From contig JABLXH010000025.1 in the NCBI GenBank assembly GCA_013178155.1, positions 1-64,000 on the forward strand: a DNA stretch of 64,000 bases, in the 5' to 3' direction. The notes below the pieces were generated by a model. That model was not told where the DNA came from and searched no databases. It saw only the letters and a program-made list of their open reading frames with translations. Made by a program: the position numbers and the translations under genes. The DNA comes from Armatimonadota bacterium (GTDB lineage: Bacteria; Armatimonadota; Zipacnadia; Zipacnadales; UBA11051). Positions 46,994-55,903 of this stretch are shown here, piece by piece (positions within the stretch are counted from its first letter, which is position 1; each line of letters begins with the position of its first letter).

Positions 46994-49033
46994 ATGCACC
47001 GCCCGTCTCGTATCGCCTGCGCTGTTGTGCTCCTCGCCGTGCTCGCCGCGCTCCTGTTTGCCGGTTGCGGCGGCGACAACGCCGGGCCTTCGGCCCTGCC
47101 GACGGCCGCCGTAAGCCCCGCCCAGCGCATCGCCGCCATGAGCCTGGCGGAGACGAAGCTGGAGTCCCTGACCGGTACGCCCGCGCAGCAGAACGCCGCG
47201 CTGGCGGCGTACATGCAGACCCTTACCCAGTTTCAGAACGTCCGGACCTACGGCCCCGTCGGCAACCGCGGCGTGTACGCCGAGTTCCGTGATGGGCAGC
47301 CTTACTACATCAGCAACGAACGCAACATCGCCAACGTGACGCCCGTCGTGACCCAGGCAGCGCCCGAGACCATGGACACCGCCGCCCGCTCCGGTGTCCC
47401 CCGGGGCAAGACTGCCATCCTGATGCGGGCCATGGGCTCCGGCTGGCCCGACACCCGCAACGACACCAAGGCGATGCTGATCAAGGCCGGGTACAACGTG
47501 GTGCTGAAGGAAGGCACCATTGAGGCCATCCGCGGTCTGCGCAATGCGGCCGTTTTCTACTTCGACACTCACGGCACGTATGACTCCGATAGCGGCTCCC
47601 TGACCGCCTCGGCCTGGACCACAACACCGGTGACGACGGCCAATGAGACCACCTACGCCGCCGACCTCTCCAGCGGTGGCCTTGTGCGCTGGTCGGCCTA
47701 CGACTACTACGACACGACGAGCAAGAAGTGGAAGGTCAGCAAAAAGTACGCGGTGACGTCCAAGTTCATCGCCGACAACGGCATCACTTTCGGCAGCAAC
47801 ACCCTGGTCTACATGGACTGCTGCTTCCTGGACGCAGCGCCCTTCAAGGCTGCCTGCACGGCCGCCGGAGCTTCACTCTACATCGGCTGGACCGACGCTG
47901 TCGCTGGCAGCGCCAGCGCTCGCGCCGCCAGGTTCGTCTTCGACCGCCTCACCGGGGCCAACTCCTCCGCCACGGTGAAGGAGGACCCCAAGCAGCGGCC
48001 CTTCGACTATGCGAAGGTCTGGGATGACCTGAAGCGGCTCAGCTACGATGTCTCCGGAGCGGCGAAGCTGATCTTCACCCCCGGCGCCAAGGGTGATGCG
48101 GGCATGCTGGCCCCCAGCATCCGCAACATCGTGATGACCGAGGCCACGGAACTCGACCTGGGCATCGCCATGATGGAGATCAAGGGCCTGTTCGGCAAAG
48201 ACCCCGGCCCGCAGAAGCGCAAGGTGACCGTCGGCGGAACGATGATCCAGGCCTATGAGTGGAAGCCCGATGCGGTCAAGTGCGTCATCCCGCGCTTCGG
48301 TCAGGGTTCGGTGGGTGACGTCATCGTCGAGGTCTGCGAGCACAAGAGCAATGCGGTGCCGCTGACCGAATGGACCGTGCCCTTCGTCTGGACCCGCACC
48401 TCCTTCGGCAACTTGCGCGACGTGATGCGCATGAACATCCACTTCCGCGCGGACGTGCACTCCTACCGCAACAAGCCCCACGAGACACCGATCAAACCAA
48501 CCGCAGTGGAGTTCAAGTCCATGGTGGACTCGGATGGCACCTGGCTATCGGCGGGCGCCGGCACAGACAACACCAATGAAGACAACCCCATCAAGCTGGT
48601 CTGGTCGGGCTCCGGGAACATGTACAACCAGACGCCGCGAGACCCCAAACTGCCCTATGGCGCCCTTCGCGCTTACGGCAAGATCAACGTCGAGACCCGT
48701 ACCATCCAGTTCACGGTGGCCGGCTCGGCGACAGTCAAGCACGTGGACTGCACCGACAAGGACGGAAACCACTGGGAGCAGGACGGAGGTATCTCCAACG
48801 AGGATGGGCGACCCTATGATGCTCTCAACAGCATCGGCGTGCCCTATGTGCGGGTGAAGTTCGACGAGAGCTTCCGCATCCTCAGTGGCTCGGTCACAGG
48901 TACCAACCCTGACCGCCCCGAGGAGACGCTCACTCTCAGATGGTCCGGCGCCGATGCCAGCTTCGCCCCGCTGCCGGACATGACCCTGAGTGACTATGCG
49001 CGTCTGCTGGGCCAGTTCTGGTCTCCCGCCTAG
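46994..49033 (+). CDS. Large lipoprotein with possible caspase-like peptidase domain
   Basis: 679 aa. Signal with lipobox LFAGC (Cys 25). Residues about 130-340 resemble the clan CD (caspase/gingipain/CHAT) fold: 'KTAILMRAMGSGWPDTRNDT', then 'AVFYFDTHGTYDSDSG' with His193-Gly194, then 'LVYMDCCFLDAAPFKAAC' with Cys276/Cys277 and 'ASLYIGWTDAV'. The His-Gly then Asp-x-Cys order with about 83 residues between fits a catalytic dyad. The C-terminal half has beta-rich domains. The ATG at 46994 has AAGGAGG. I recognise no named family; the peptidase reading is inference. Confidence 0.75.
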   Translation: MHRPSRIACAVVLLAVLAALLFAGCGGDNAGPSALPTAAVSPAQRIAAMSLAETKLESLTGTPAQQNAALAAYMQTLTQFQNVRTYGPVGNRGVYAEFRDGQPYYISNERNIANVTPVVTQAAPETMDTAARSGVPRGKTAILMRAMGSGWPDTRNDTKAMLIKAGYNVVLKEGTIEAIRGLRNAAVFYFDTHGTYDSDSGSLTASAWTTTPVTTANETTYAADLSSGGLVRWSAYDYYDTTSKKWKVSKKYAVTSKFIADNGITFGSNTLVYMDCCFLDAAPFKAACTAAGASLYIGWTDAVAGSASARAARFVFDRLTGANSSATVKEDPKQRPFDYAKVWDDLKRLSYDVSGAAKLIFTPGAKGDAGMLAPSIRNIVMTEATELDLGIAMMEIKGLFGKDPGPQKRKVTVGGTMIQAYEWKPDAVKCVIPRFGQGSVGDVIVEVCEHKSNAVPLTEWTVPFVWTRTSFGNLRDVMRMNIHFRADVHSYRNKPHETPIKPTAVEFKSMVDSDGTWLSAGAGTDNTNEDNPIKLVWSGSGNMYNQTPRDPKLPYGALRAYGKINVETRTIQFTVAGSATVKHVDCTDKDGNHWEQDGGISNEDGRPYDALNSIGVPYVRVKFDESFRILSGSVTGTNPDRPEETLTLRWSGADASFAPLPDMTLSDYARLLGQFWSPA

Positions 49034-49057
49034 AGCGCTCCCAACCACCGACGAAAC

Positions 49058-49083
49058 GGGGCCGGCTGCTGTCAGCCGGCCCC
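49058..49083. terminator. Bidirectional terminator between convergent genes
   Basis: GGGGCCGGCTG (49058-49068) pairs perfectly with CAGCCGGCCCC (49073-49083) around CTGT. On the minus strand it is followed by GTTTCG, so it serves the aldo/keto reductase gene better than the lipoprotein gene. Confidence 0.8.
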
Positions 49084-49130
49084 GCGGCCAAGCGCAAGCC
49101 TTTGCGGTCAGAGACCGCTCCCGCTGCGGC

Positions 49131-50279
49131 TCACTCCCGCTCCAGACTCGCCGCTATCTCCTTCAACCGCTCCATGCGCCGGGGGATTGGCAGGCTCTGG
49201 GGACAGGCCTCGACGCACTTCCCGCAGCCGGTGCACAGGCCCGGATCCATGTTGCCGGTCATGGCCGCAATCTGGGTCGCCATGTTCGTCATGCCGAAGA
49301 TCTCATAGAGCTGGTACGTGGACATGTGCTGCGAGACCGGCAGGCCCTCGGGGCAGGCTCCGGCGCAGTAGCGACAGTTCGTGCATAGCCCCTCGCCGTG
49401 GGTGAACTCCTCGAAGGCCGCCATGAACCGCGCCCGCTGGTCGGCGGTCATCGGCTCCGCCATCGCCGCCACACGCGCGTTCTGCTCCAGCTCCGAGATG
49501 GCCTTCATGCCCGAGATGACCGTCGTCACTCCATCTGTCCCCAGGAGGAAGCGCAGCGCGACCTCCTGCACGGGTACCCCCGCCAGCTCCGGCAGCGCCC
49601 GCCCGAAGACCTCTGACTCCCCCACCAGGATGCCGCCCCGCAGCGGCCCCATGATCACGATGCCAACGCCGTGCTCCCGGGCGTAGGTCACGATCTCCTC
49701 ACTGGCGCGGTCGTTGAAGTTGTAGTAGATGGTGCAGATACGGAAGTCCGGGATGTCGCCCAGCCAACGTATGGCCTGCTCCGCCGAACCGTGGCAGGTG
49801 AAGCCCAGGTGCCGCACCAGCCCCTGGTCCCGCGCCTCACGCATGGCCTGCAGGGGCGAGTCCTGTCCCTCGCAAGCCGCCGCGAAATGGTCATCGGCGC
49901 TCATGTCCCAGAGTTGGTAGAAGTCGAAGTACTCCACCCCCACCCGCCGCAGGCTGTTTTCAATACACTGCCACATCTGGTCGCGGGTATGGATGCTCAG
50001 CCCCATCTCGACCCGCGCCTCGCCCAGCCGCGGCTGAGCCTTGGCCGACAGCACCATCCGCTCCCGCGGCACCCCGGCAATGGCCCGTCCGACCCAGGTC
50101 TCACCGTTCTCCTCGGGCGACCTCCAGTGGTAGGCCGACCCAATGTCGAAGTAGTTGACACCTAACTCCAGTCCGGCCTGGATGACCTCACGGGCGTTCT
50201 CCGGGCTGGTATATCGCATGGTCCCAAACCCCAGCGCCGACACCGACACTCCCGTATCACCAACGAGACGATATTGCAC
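49131..50279 (-). CDS. Aldo/keto reductase with C-terminal ferredoxin-type domain
   Basis: 382 aa. The N-terminal AKR barrel reads 'YRLVGDTGVSVSALGFGTMR', with the catalytic Asp/Tyr in 'VNYFDIGSAYHW', Lys in 'VLSAKAQPRL' and His in 'HLGFTCHGSAEQ'. Residues about 290-370 hold two 4Fe-4S motifs: 'CTNCRYCAGACPEGLP' and 'CTGCGKCVEACPQSLP'. Members of this subgroup transfer electrons from ferredoxin or NADPH to sugars or other carbonyls; the substrate is unclear. GTG start at 50279 with GGAGGT upstream; a longer frame to 50369 lacks support. About 100 bases separate it from the next gene upstream. Confidence 0.9.
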   Translation of the reverse strand: MQYRLVGDTGVSVSALGFGTMRYTSPENAREVIQAGLELGVNYFDIGSAYHWRSPEENGETWVGRAIAGVPRERMVLSAKAQPRLGEARVEMGLSIHTRDQMWQCIENSLRRVGVEYFDFYQLWDMSADDHFAAACEGQDSPLQAMREARDQGLVRHLGFTCHGSAEQAIRWLGDIPDFRICTIYYNFNDRASEEIVTYAREHGVGIVIMGPLRGGILVGESEVFGRALPELAGVPVQEVALRFLLGTDGVTTVISGMKAISELEQNARVAAMAEPMTADQRARFMAAFEEFTHGEGLCTNCRYCAGACPEGLPVSQHMSTYQLYEIFGMTNMATQIAAMTGNMDPGLCTGCGKCVEACPQSLPIPRRMERLKEIAASLERE

Positions 50280-50376
50280 GAAGCACGACCTCCGAAAACA
50301 GGATGTGGACGCGCGGAGTTCGCGATGGGAGGCGACGGGACCTGCGCGCCGGGAACGCCAGCCTAACAACGGCTCA

Positions 50377-51414
50377 CTACCCCCTCACTTCCGCCAGCCA
50401 TCGCCTCCCGTCCTCCAGGTCCATCGCGCCGTGGACGAAGATAAACCGCGTGCCCTCCGCCGCCTGGGAGCGAAGATGGGCAATGAGAGCCGGGTCCAGC
50501 CAGCCCAGGACGTGCACCGGGGCGTCGGGACCCTGGAAGGCCGGCAGGAGCGTATCCCAGCCCCGGCGGCCGGCCACGCGGTTGAAGGCGTAGAAGTTCG
50601 GAATCTCACTTAAGGCCGGGAACTGATGCTCGGCGTCGGCGCAGCAGTGCATGCCGAAGCTCCCGAACCGCTCCGACAACTCCACCATCTCCGGCAGGCA
50701 GAACTCGCGGAACACCTGGGTGCCGAAGGCGCCGCACTCGTCATTGGACACCCACCAGCCCAGGTCCGGCGGGGCCCACAGGCGCGGGCAATGGGCCGGC
50801 ACCATACGCGGGAACTCGCGGCGCAGTTCGGCCAGGAAGCTGCTCAGCAAGCGCGCGCACTTGCCCACCAGACGATGCACCGCGGCAGGTTCCGCAATCA
50901 GCGCGGCGTAGAAGTCCGACTTGTCCCAGATGAGCGCGGCCGTGTCGAAGCCGGTCTGGATGTCCGGCGGGCCCAGCCAGACGTCCTCGCCCAGTTCCGC
51001 CTGCACCGCGTGGCCGAGCTCGAAGACGCGCACCAGGCCGCGGCAGGTCCACAGGTCCGGCTCGGGCACCGCCTCGGCCTCGGCGGCGCAGGTCGCGATG
51101 GGCAGGGCGGCGGGATTGGTGTCCTCGTACTCGTGGACCGGACAGCCGAAGGCGGCGGCGTAGAGGTGTGTCCCCGTGTTCAGGTGGGCGACCGGGACGG
51201 TGTCGTCATCCAGCGCCTCCAGCCAGCGCACCTGGGTCGCGTAGTGCTCCACGATGTCTGGCACCCAGTCGGTGACCGGCCGGTCCGACAGGGTATAGTC
51301 GCCGGGCGGCTCGTAGAGGGGCTTGAAGGGCGGCTGGACCAGGAACGCCGGGCCGGCGGCCTGGCCGCGGTAGATGCGGTCCAAGAGTGCGAGGTTCTCA
51401 GCTACACTGGGCAT
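50377..51414 (-). CDS. URO-D superfamily protein, second copy type
   Basis: 345 aa. Recognisable features are 'PAHCPRLWAPPDLGWWVSNDECG', 'FGTQVFREFCLPEMVELSERFG', 'FGMHCCADAEHQFPALSEIP' and 'FIFVHGAMDLEDGRRWL', as in URO-D-like methyltransferase-type proteins. His-Cys-Cys at about 265 is a candidate zinc site (MtaA and HemE relatives differ here). Less than 30% similar by eye to the protein at 45535, but the same fold. Co-directional with the aldo/keto reductase; spacing of about 100 bases suggests an operon. Confidence 0.8.
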   Translation of the reverse strand: MPSVAENLALLDRIYRGQAAGPAFLVQPPFKPLYEPPGDYTLSDRPVTDWVPDIVEHYATQVRWLEALDDDTVPVAHLNTGTHLYAAAFGCPVHEYEDTNPAALPIATCAAEAEAVPEPDLWTCRGLVRVFELGHAVQAELGEDVWLGPPDIQTGFDTAALIWDKSDFYAALIAEPAAVHRLVGKCARLLSSFLAELRREFPRMVPAHCPRLWAPPDLGWWVSNDECGAFGTQVFREFCLPEMVELSERFGSFGMHCCADAEHQFPALSEIPNFYAFNRVAGRRGWDTLLPAFQGPDAPVHVLGWLDPALIAHLRSQAAEGTRFIFVHGAMDLEDGRRWLAEVRG

Positions 51415-51430
51415 GGAGACCTCCTTCGGG

Positions 51431-52624
51431 TCAACCTCGGTGGCGTCTGAGTTCCCGTCGCAGCCATTGCGTTAGTCCCTGCCCTCCCAGCCACAGGGCC
51501 GTTCCGGCAGCGGCGGAGACCATTAGCTGCGGGATGTGGAAATAGTGGCCCGCATGGGTGTGGGTGCCCAGCATGGGTAGCCAGCAGACGACAGGCCAGG
51601 CAAGGATCAGCAGAGCGAACCGCCATTGCCAGCGCAAGAGCAGGCCCAGGGCAACGAGGGCCAACGCCAACTGCGCCAGCCGCACGGGCAGCCAAGACGT
51701 GAGGAGGTCACCCCAGGTGGGTTCGCTGAGCAGCCACATGGCAGTCACCCCCGCCGCCGGGGTGAACGCCACCAGGATCTGGTGCCAACTGCTGGCCACC
51801 AGCGGGAGAGCCGGATCCCCCGGCCGAGGCAGCCGCCCCGGCAGCACTGCCTGATAGAGCATGTACCAGCCGATGACCAGGGCCATCATCAGACAGGGGA
51901 CCACCAGGCGCCGCAGCCAGGGCCCCGGCCGCGGGGCCAGCAACAACACCACGGCCGCCAGCAGCGGCAGGACGAGGGCTAACTCCTTGGACAGGAGCGC
52001 GGCGGCACTGGCGAGCGCGCAGCCGGCCAGGGCGCCGGCGGTACCCCGTCGGCTGTAGCTCAGGCCGGAATGCAGGGCCACTAGCATCGCCAGGCCGCAA
52101 AGTAGCTCGGCCCGGGGGTTCACGAAGGCCAGCACGGTGGATCCACCCGTCAGGGGGAACCAGGCCAGGGACAGGAGCGCCGCCAGGCCGTACACGCGTC
52201 GCCCTGTGAACGAGGCCACAAAGGCCCCCAGTGCGGCCACCGTGGCGGTGTACAGCACCCAGGCGGTCAGCAGGTATCCCCACGGGTTCCAGCCCCAGAC
52301 CAGGTAATCCAGCCACAGCGACACGGAGGGCAGTGGTCGGTAGAAGCGGTTGCCTTCGGGCCAGTCGCCGTGCCACCATCCCAGGACCGCCCGCCAGTCG
52401 TGGCCGCGCTCAAGCCCGCGCAGAAGATGGTAGTCGTCCCAGGCCCATCCGGGCACATAGATGTTCGGGTATGTTGGGCGCAGCGCGAAGCGCAGGTTCG
52501 GCAAGTTGGCCAATAGCGCCAGCAACAGCAGGCCCCAGAGCCGACGGCCTCGCGGCACTGGGCCCAGACCCCGGCGTGTCCAGACCCAGAGATGACGTGA
52601 CGATCGGGGGCCAATGGCGACCAT
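51431..52624 (-). CDS. Multi-pass membrane protein resembling GT-C glycosyltransferases
   Basis: 397 aa with about ten membrane helices. The first outer loop carries 'YVPGWAWDDYHLLRGLERGH', where Asp-Asp resembles the acidic motif of GT-C family members, and 'RFYRPLPSVSLWLDYLVWGWNP' follows. The C-terminus ends in a basic tail. ATG at 52624. It diverges from the heparinase-like gene with 142 bases between them. Precise donor and acceptor are unknown. Confidence 0.7.
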   Translation of the reverse strand: MVAIGPRSSRHLWVWTRRGLGPVPRGRRLWGLLLLALLANLPNLRFALRPTYPNIYVPGWAWDDYHLLRGLERGHDWRAVLGWWHGDWPEGNRFYRPLPSVSLWLDYLVWGWNPWGYLLTAWVLYTATVAALGAFVASFTGRRVYGLAALLSLAWFPLTGGSTVLAFVNPRAELLCGLAMLVALHSGLSYSRRGTAGALAGCALASAAALLSKELALVLPLLAAVVLLLAPRPGPWLRRLVVPCLMMALVIGWYMLYQAVLPGRLPRPGDPALPLVASSWHQILVAFTPAAGVTAMWLLSEPTWGDLLTSWLPVRLAQLALALVALGLLLRWQWRFALLILAWPVVCWLPMLGTHTHAGHYFHIPQLMVSAAAGTALWLGGQGLTQWLRRELRRHRG

Positions 52625-52766
52625 GGTGGCACTCCGGCCAGACAGGAAGCCTGTTCTCCACCTGGTCGCCGAACCCCTCCGGACCAGGCCTGTCCGGTAA
52701 CAGGATTCACCGGAAGCGAGGGGGAACAGACTGCCGTCAGCGTGCGTACCTCGTGGGAGGCGCGAC

Positions 52767-55700
52767 ATGAGACAATGGCTGCTAGTGGCAATCCTGCTGC
52801 TGGAGGTACACGCCGTGAGCGAGGCTCAGCGCCGCCCGGAGGACGAGCCGCTCCTGGACTGGACGGCATGCGAACAATACCGTGCCACCATCGCCCACCC
52901 CGCTGGCGTCATAAAGCCCGCCGACGTGGCCCGCGCCCACGCGAACATCGCGCGCTATGCCTGGGCGCAGCGGTACGCGGCGGGTGTCGAGGGCCAGGCG
53001 CGGGCCAGACTGCCCGAACTGACCCCCGAGTACCTCGTCCGGATGATCCCGGAGACTACTCCCGGTGACACCCTTTTCACCCCCTGCCCCGCCTGTCGCG
53101 ATCAGGGCAAACCGGCTCACCCCCACGGGCAGTGGCACTGGCCTGTCGAGGACCCCGATCACCTCATCTGCAAGGTCTGCGGGACCGTCTTTCCCAATGA
53201 CCAGTACCCGGAGAGCATCGTCCTGCGTACCACTTACGGCAAGCCCCAGGAGCTTTCCTTCTACGGCGGGCCGGGCTTTCAGATCTTCAGCTATGTGGGC
53301 CGTCCCAGCTTCAGCGGCAACATCCGGGCCTGCAAGGTGGCCTACATGGTTGGGGTGTTGCGCAACTGCGCCGAGGCCTACCTGCTGACCGGCGATATGG
53401 AGTTTGCCGCTGCGGTGCGCGCCATTTTGCTGCGCCTCGCCGACGTATACCCCAACTGGCTGGTTCACGTGGGCTACGGCGAATACGCCGACATGGACCC
53501 CCACATCGCTGCCCTCAACATTGACAACCTGCCCGCCGACGAGCTCACTCCGGGGCCCACGAAGCCAGACCGCAAGCTGCACACGGGCTACTGGTCTGCG
53601 GGGCGCTCGTCGGCCGTCGGCATGGACGCGGGCTTCGTGCGCGCCGTGACGGAGGCCTACGACTTCACGTGCGAAGCGGAGCGCGACGGGGAGCCCCTGT
53701 ATACGGAAGACGAGCGCCGCCGGATTGAGCGCAACCTCATCCTCGAGAGCACTGTCCTGCTGGTGGCCGACAAGAGTGTCAACAATAAGTCCGTGGGTAA
53801 CGCTACGGCAGTGGCCCTGGTCGGGATGACCCTGGGACATCCGGGGATGGTGCGCTTCGGCCTGGACGTGTTCATGGACACGGTGAACGAGTGGTTCCTC
53901 GCGGACGGCGGCACCTCGGAGTCCTGGAGCTACGCCAGCATGACGCTCAGCGGCATTTGGGCCCTGGGACAGGCCTTCCGGGGCTACAGCGACCCGCCGG
54001 GATACGCGGATGCCGCTGGGCAGCGTCTGCGGGGCATTGACCTTTATCATGACACCAACTACAAGCTGGCCTGGCAGGCGATGTTCAACGGCCTGCAGGG
54101 AGACCTGCGCTACCCGCCGCTGGCCGACGGGCACACGACCAGTGCCCTCGGCGCCGACTTCGTTGAGCTGATGGCCGCCAACTACCCGGAGAACGAGCAG
54201 TACCTGGCCCTGCTGAGGGAGGTCGCGGGACCCGACCTCGCCCGGGGCCACGCCCACCATGCTCTCTATTTCCGCGAGCCCGGCCTGGAGGAGAAACCCT
54301 CGCCGCCGCTCACCCTCCCGGACTACGTGTTCCCGGCGCTGCAGATCGGCTACCTGCGGAGCGGTGAGACCGGCCGCGACAGCGCGCTGGTGCTCAGCGC
54401 CAGCGACTGGGGCGGGCACCACCACAACGACAGCCTGAGCCTGTACTACTGGCAACAGGGCCGGGAGCTGCTGTCGGACCTGGGCTACCTGTGGGACCAC
54501 CCGCAGAGCCACATGACCCGTCGCACCTTCGCTCACAATACCGTCATGGTGGATGGCCGAGAGCAGCAGACGGTGGGCCGCGGGGGCAAGTTCACGTTGT
54601 TTGCCACCACTGACCGTGTCAAGGTCATGGAGGCCGAGTCCCAGGCCTATCCCCAGACCAGCCTCTATCGGCGGACGGTGGCCCAGGTGAGCTACGCCCC
54701 GGGCCGGCAATACGTGCTGGACGTCTTCCGCGTTCGGGGCGGCCAGCGCCATGAGTACGTCTTCCACGGGCCGAACAACGCCATGACCGTCGAGGCCCCC
54801 GACCTGGTCCAGGGCGGGCCGGCGGTCCAGCCCGTTCGGGGCTGTGTGCGCCTGTGGGTGAATCAGGAAGACGTGGCGTTCCAGGTTGATGACGTCACTC
54901 TGAGCGGTCCGGAGGGGACGAATATCTTCCCCAACTCTCAGGCGACCGGCCTGGATGCGCAGAGCGGGAAGCCCGCGGGCTTCGGCTACTACCGCGGCGA
55001 CGGTGAGGCGGAGTGGGGGGCAGTGACCGAGGGACACGGGGACGACGCAAGCGTGGGCCTACGGGTCACGCGACCAGGCGCCCAAAGGGTCAACGTGGCT
55101 CTGTTGCTGGGCGATAGCGACGGCTACACCGGCCCGCGCGCCCTGGAGTTGCTGCCCGGAGCCGAGTACCGCCTCAGCTTCTGGATCAAGGGCACGGCGC
55201 CGAACGTCCAGGTCGAGCTGGTCTACTGGCCCAGTGACCCCAACGACGCCAATAACCGTGTCTACCGGGCCCTGTCCGGCGCCCGGGTCGTGTCCGCAGG
55301 AGCGGAGTGGCAGCAAGTTGAGGCGACCTTCACCATCCCTGATGTCCTTGACATGAAAAACGTCCGCCAGGCGGCGGTGGTGGCGCCGTGGCGTCTGTCG
55401 TGGGAACTGGACGACCAGTTCGCCTTCAGCGCCTTCTGGACCAACGAAAGCGGCCAGACGACGCTCCTGGGGGACGGCTGGGGACAGCGCGATTACCGCA
55501 ACTCGGACGTCGGCGCTACCCTCCCCTACATCGTCCGCCGCGCGCCGGCCTGGGAACAGGCAACCGTCTTTGCCACCGTCTTCGAAGGGCACGCGCCGGG
55601 GGAGGGCCTGGTCCGGTCGGTGCGTCTTGTCCCGGTACCCGAGGCGCAGGCCCCCAATGCGGTGGTGGTGGCGGTGGCAACCGGGGAGGGGACCGACTAC

Positions 55701-55835
55701 TTCATCTCCTGCCTCGAGCCACGTCCGCTTACGGTATCCCTGCCGGAGGGGCCCGTGGACTTTGCCGGCCGCTTCGCGATGGTCTCGGCCCGCGATGGCC
55801 GCCTGACTGAGGCCGCGGTCGTGCAAGGGCAGTAG
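52767..55835 (+). CDS. Secreted heparinase II/III-like polysaccharide lyase with C-terminal carbohydrate-binding-type domain
   Basis: 1022 aa. Signal peptide (1-20, AVSEA|Q). Two CxxC pairs near the N-terminus (CPACRDQ and CKVCGTVFP) form a zinc-ribbon-like insert seen in some heparinase relatives. The (alpha/alpha) toroid runs to about 500, then the heparinase II/III beta domain begins with 'SASDWGGHHHNDSLSLYYWQ' near 545-560, where the catalytic/metal His lie. Residues 690-850 form a jelly-roll of CBM type ('AEYRLSFWIKGTAPNVQVEL'). Such lyases cut uronic-acid polymers. First gene of the polysaccharide operon; GGGAGG precedes the ATG. Confidence 0.88.
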   Translation: MRQWLLVAILLLEVHAVSEAQRRPEDEPLLDWTACEQYRATIAHPAGVIKPADVARAHANIARYAWAQRYAAGVEGQARARLPELTPEYLVRMIPETTPGDTLFTPCPACRDQGKPAHPHGQWHWPVEDPDHLICKVCGTVFPNDQYPESIVLRTTYGKPQELSFYGGPGFQIFSYVGRPSFSGNIRACKVAYMVGVLRNCAEAYLLTGDMEFAAAVRAILLRLADVYPNWLVHVGYGEYADMDPHIAALNIDNLPADELTPGPTKPDRKLHTGYWSAGRSSAVGMDAGFVRAVTEAYDFTCEAERDGEPLYTEDERRRIERNLILESTVLLVADKSVNNKSVGNATAVALVGMTLGHPGMVRFGLDVFMDTVNEWFLADGGTSESWSYASMTLSGIWALGQAFRGYSDPPGYADAAGQRLRGIDLYHDTNYKLAWQAMFNGLQGDLRYPPLADGHTTSALGADFVELMAANYPENEQYLALLREVAGPDLARGHAHHALYFREPGLEEKPSPPLTLPDYVFPALQIGYLRSGETGRDSALVLSASDWGGHHHNDSLSLYYWQQGRELLSDLGYLWDHPQSHMTRRTFAHNTVMVDGREQQTVGRGGKFTLFATTDRVKVMEAESQAYPQTSLYRRTVAQVSYAPGRQYVLDVFRVRGGQRHEYVFHGPNNAMTVEAPDLVQGGPAVQPVRGCVRLWVNQEDVAFQVDDVTLSGPEGTNIFPNSQATGLDAQSGKPAGFGYYRGDGEAEWGAVTEGHGDDASVGLRVTRPGAQRVNVALLLGDSDGYTGPRALELLPGAEYRLSFWIKGTAPNVQVELVYWPSDPNDANNRVYRALSGARVVSAGAEWQQVEATFTIPDVLDMKNVRQAAVVAPWRLSWELDDQFAFSAFWTNESGQTTLLGDGWGQRDYRNSDVGATLPYIVRRAPAWEQATVFATVFEGHAPGEGLVRSVRLVPVPEAQAPNAVVVAVATGEGTDYFISCLEPRPLTVSLPEGPVDFAGRFAMVSARDGRLTEAAVVQGQ

Positions 55836-55903
55836 GACTGGCGCGGGACCACCGGCAACAGATGCTATTGCCAGGCGCGCTGGCAGTGCAAGGAGGGCCG
55901 AAC

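Noticed and set aside
52782-55037. Minus-strand open frame of 751 codons opposite the heparinase-like lyase
   Set aside because: High GC content keeps the antisense frame open; it has no signal, motif or ribosome site, while the plus-strand frame encodes a recognisable enzyme.
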